From: Io17-Chloro-G2 sp965226825
GTDB lineage: Bacteria; Chloroflexota; Dehalococcoidia; Lucifugimonadales; UBA3495
Assembly (NCBI GenBank): GCA_965226825.1
Contig: CBDDED010000003.1
Span: forward strand, 372,001-436,000
DNA length: 64,000 nt
Direction of reading: 5' to 3'
Part shown: piece by piece, positions 61,683-64,000 of the stretch
Position numbering within the stretch: the stretch's first letter is position 1
Layout of the letters: each line of letters opens with the position of its first letter
Notes under the pieces: model-generated
The model's input: the letters and a program-made list of their open reading frames with translations, nothing else
The model's database searches: none
What the model was told of the DNA's origin: nothing
Position numbers and translations under genes: made by a program

Positions 61683-63884
61683 TTGCTGCGAATCTACAAT
61701 ACCCTCACCAAAAAAGTGGAAGAGATCCAACCCCTGGAACCAAAGCGGGTCCGCATGTACACCTGCGGCCCGACGGTGTACCGCGACGCCCACATCGGAA
61801 ACCTGCGGACCTACATGATGGCCGACTGGATTCGCCGGGTCATCGAAGACCAGGGCTACGAGGTCTTCCAGGTTAAGAACATTACTGACGTGGGTCACAT
61901 GCGCCAGGAGTTGGTTGAAGCCGGCGGCGACAAGATTATCATGGCAGCGCTGGCTGAAGGCAAAACAACCCAGGACATCGCCGATCATTACACCGAAGTA
62001 TTCCACCGGGACGAGGCGAGGGTAAACATAAAACCGGCCCAGGTGTTCCCGGAAGCCACCCGCCATATCCCCGAGATGTTGGACATCGTCTCCAAGCTGA
62101 TGGAACGGGGATTCGCCTACGAGCAGGGCGGGAACGTCTACTACGACGTATCCAAATTCGAAGAATACGGCAAACTCTCCCGGAACACCGGTGCCGACCT
62201 GCTGGAAGGTGTCAGGGCTCAGGCCGACCCGCTGAAGCGAGACCCTCGGGACTTCACTCTATGGAAAGCCGCCGAGCCGGGCCGCGACCTGAAATGGGAC
62301 AGCCCCTGGGGAGAAGGTTTCCCCGGGTGGCACGTCGAATGCTCCGCTATGGCCGCGAAATACCTGGGTCAAGAATTCGACATCCATACCGGCGGCGTGG
62401 ACAACATCTTTCCTCACCACGAGGATGAGATCGCGCAGAGCGAGGCCGCGTTTGGCAGCCAGCACGTCAGGTACTGGGTGCACGCCCAACATCTCCTGGC
62501 CGACGGCGCAAAAATGGCCAAGTCTTCGGGCAACGTCTTCCTGATGGACGAGTTGATCTCCCGGGGATTCGACCCGCTTTCGTTCCGGTATCTTTGCATG
62601 ACCATCCGTTACCGGAATCGGATGAACTTCACCTTCAACTCCCTCCGGGCAGCCGAAAAAGCGTTGACCAACCTGAGGAATCGGGTTTCTTTGTGGGGCA
62701 ACCTACCTGCGCTGGCACAGGACCATCCCGATGCCGAGCAGTGGCGGCAAAATATCCGCTCGGCAGTGCAAAACGACCTGGACATGCCGGCAGCGTTGGC
62801 GCTCACCTGGGACATGGTCCGATCGGAGTTGCCCGGCCAAACGAAACGAAGCCTTCTTCTGGAATTCGACCGGATCTTTGGTCTGGACTTGGACCGGATC
62901 CCCTCCGACGGCGCCGTTCCCCCTGAGGTGATTGCCACCGTCGATCGGCGGGTGGCCCTCCGGGAACGGGAGGACTACCAGGAGGCGGATGCCCTGCGGG
63001 ATAGAGTTGCGGCCAACGGATATCTGGTCGAAGACACGGCTCACCGGGCGCGGGTCCGCTCCAAGACGCCGCTGGAGAAACGCAACGAACTGTGGCATTC
63101 GGTTTCCTCTTCCAGGGAAGTGGAATCATTGTTGTCTCAGGAGCCTCAGCACGACTTCACGTTCATTTTGAACGCCTATAGCTATCCGGAGGACGTGCAG
63201 CGCTGCGTGAGCAGTATGCTGGAATGCTCCCAGGGTTACTCCAGTCAGATAATCGTCATAGATAACGGGTCAACCGACGGCTCCGGGGAGTGGTTGGAAG
63301 AGTTCCAAGTCGGCCAACCTCGGCTTCAGGTCATCCATTGCGACCACAACGTCGGTGACGCCGCCGGGAAAAACATTGGGTTGAAACAGAGCCTGGGAAG
63401 AAACATCATCATCCTGGACGGTTCTGCGGAAATCGTCGGCAACATCCTGGACCCAATCAACGAACAGTTGGCGGACCAAACTGTGGGCATCTTCGGCCCA
63501 TACGGCCTGACCACCGATGATTTGCAGCATTTCCATGAAGAGGTTGAACAGGGGGAAGCCGATGCCATGCAGGCCTACTGTATGGCGTTCCGCCGGGATG
63601 CCCTGCAGACCGTGGGCCTCATGCGGGAATGCTTCCGCTTTTACCGGAACCTGGACATAGATTACTGCTTCCAGTTCAAAGACAAAGGCTACCGTATCGT
63701 CTCCGACAGCGATCTGCCCCTGGTCCGTCACGAGCACCGGCAATGGACTGAGTTGGATGAAAACCAGCGGGACGAACTGAGCCGTAAGAACTTCGGGCGG
63801 TTCCTGAAGCGGTGGGGCAACCGGCCGGACCTCCTGATTTCCTCCGAAGGCCAGGCCTTCCGGCATTCCGGCTTCCACCACTAG
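61683..63884 (+). CDS. cysS: Cysteinyl-tRNA synthetase fused to a C-terminal GT2-like glycosyltransferase domain
   Basis: The 733-residue protein has a complete CysRS at residues ~1-470. MYTCGPTVYRDAHIGN supplies the first zinc Cys and the HIGH motif (HIGN, 37-40). GWHVECSAMAAKYLG and GGVDNIFPHHEDEIAQSEA carry the other zinc ligands, and GAKMAKSSGN is the KMSKS loop. Residues ~495-715 form a GT2/GT-A fold: FTFILNAYSYPEDVQRCVSSML, IIVIDNGSTDGSGEWLEEF, NVGDAAGKNIGLKQS and a late YRNLDIDYCFQFKDKGYRIV. The metal-binding DxD is degenerate (IILDGSAEI). No stop or frameshift separates the parts. TTG 61683 gives the standard MLRIYNTLT start after AAGGGGGAG; GTG 61662 is an alternative. Confidence 0.88.
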   Translation: MLRIYNTLTKKVEEIQPLEPKRVRMYTCGPTVYRDAHIGNLRTYMMADWIRRVIEDQGYEVFQVKNITDVGHMRQELVEAGGDKIIMAALAEGKTTQDIADHYTEVFHRDEARVNIKPAQVFPEATRHIPEMLDIVSKLMERGFAYEQGGNVYYDVSKFEEYGKLSRNTGADLLEGVRAQADPLKRDPRDFTLWKAAEPGRDLKWDSPWGEGFPGWHVECSAMAAKYLGQEFDIHTGGVDNIFPHHEDEIAQSEAAFGSQHVRYWVHAQHLLADGAKMAKSSGNVFLMDELISRGFDPLSFRYLCMTIRYRNRMNFTFNSLRAAEKALTNLRNRVSLWGNLPALAQDHPDAEQWRQNIRSAVQNDLDMPAALALTWDMVRSELPGQTKRSLLLEFDRIFGLDLDRIPSDGAVPPEVIATVDRRVALREREDYQEADALRDRVAANGYLVEDTAHRARVRSKTPLEKRNELWHSVSSSREVESLLSQEPQHDFTFILNAYSYPEDVQRCVSSMLECSQGYSSQIIVIDNGSTDGSGEWLEEFQVGQPRLQVIHCDHNVGDAAGKNIGLKQSLGRNIIILDGSAEIVGNILDPINEQLADQTVGIFGPYGLTTDDLQHFHEEVEQGEADAMQAYCMAFRRDALQTVGLMRECFRFYRNLDIDYCFQFKDKGYRIVSDSDLPLVRHEHRQWTELDENQRDELSRKNFGRFLKRWGNRPDLLISSEGQAFRHSGFHH

Positions 63885-64000
63885 GCCCCAATTCAGGCGT
63901 TTCTCCTGCCTGATCTCGGGCTGATTGACCCGCTGTACCCTGACGTACTCTGGCTGGATGGCCCGCCCGTTCGTTTCTAACCTTCAGTCAATCTTCCTCC
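63885..64000. other. Sequence after cysS to the window end
   Basis: TCAGGC (63893-63898) and GCCTGA (63908-63913) form a short hairpin nine bases after the cysS stop, without a T tract. I see no gene start in the remaining bases. Confidence 0.3.

Overview
The window is about 60% GC and tightly packed on both strands. It most resembles a Chloroflexota genome, probably Dehalococcoidia or SAR202-like. That placement is an inference. It rests on three large membrane proteins of the TIGR03663 and DUF2298 ('YYY') families, which are characteristic of Chloroflexota and some archaea, on an 11-subunit complex I without nuoEFG, and on CaiB/BaiF and Xsc-like catabolic genes. I found no rRNA, tRNA, CRISPR array, prophage or intact insertion sequence.

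Left arm (1-20.8 kb). A minus-strand operon starts at a near-consensus promoter (TTGACA-N17-TACAAT, 7869-7897). It reads a DsbA/FrnE-like protein with an in-frame UGA at its redox position, then rnc, ftsY, a DUF2298 protein, a TIGR03663 protein and the 5' end of a flippase-like gene cut by the window edge. Divergently on the plus strand come a CCA-adding-type nucleotidyltransferase, a tiny zinc-finger protein, a hairpin terminator and a quinone-oxidoreductase-like dehydrogenase. Next are minus-strand genes for an exonuclease-DinG helicase, a PHP hydrolase, a thioesterase, TrmD and an amidohydrolase. Plus-strand genes follow for a beta-propeller lipoprotein, a flavin-reductase-like protein and a fused PncC-nucleotidylyltransferase.

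Centre (20.9-40.9 kb). The nuoABCDHIJKLMN cluster carries a small HicB-like ORF after nuoC and a 108-bp hairpin repeat between nuoM and nuoN. It is followed by a SLOG-fold protein, eno, gap, and a 1,517-residue protein that fuses a GT39-like half to a DUF2298 half. An AT-rich promoter with an operator-like inverted repeat then drives a small membrane protein and a YtxH-like protein.

Right arm (41-64 kb). A minus-strand potassium module (trkH, three RCK/TrkA-type proteins, a universal stress protein) ends in pheA. A divergent histidine operon holds hisZ, a long-form hisG, a phospholipase-C-like gene, hisD, hisC and hisB. After it come a crotonase, a Uma2 nuclease-like protein, a second copy of the hairpin repeat, an Xsc-like thiamine diphosphate enzyme, a DUF971 protein, an FmdB zinc ribbon, an FAD oxidoreductase, a degenerate tandem-repeat region, a double CaiB/BaiF protein with a 43-bp tandem duplication over its stop codon, and a cysteinyl-tRNA synthetase fused to a GT2-like domain.

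Most worth following up are the putative selenoprotein, the CysRS-GT2 fusion, the PncC-nucleotidylyltransferase fusion, the hairpin repeat family, and the double CaiB/BaiF protein that lacks the expected aspartate in both halves.
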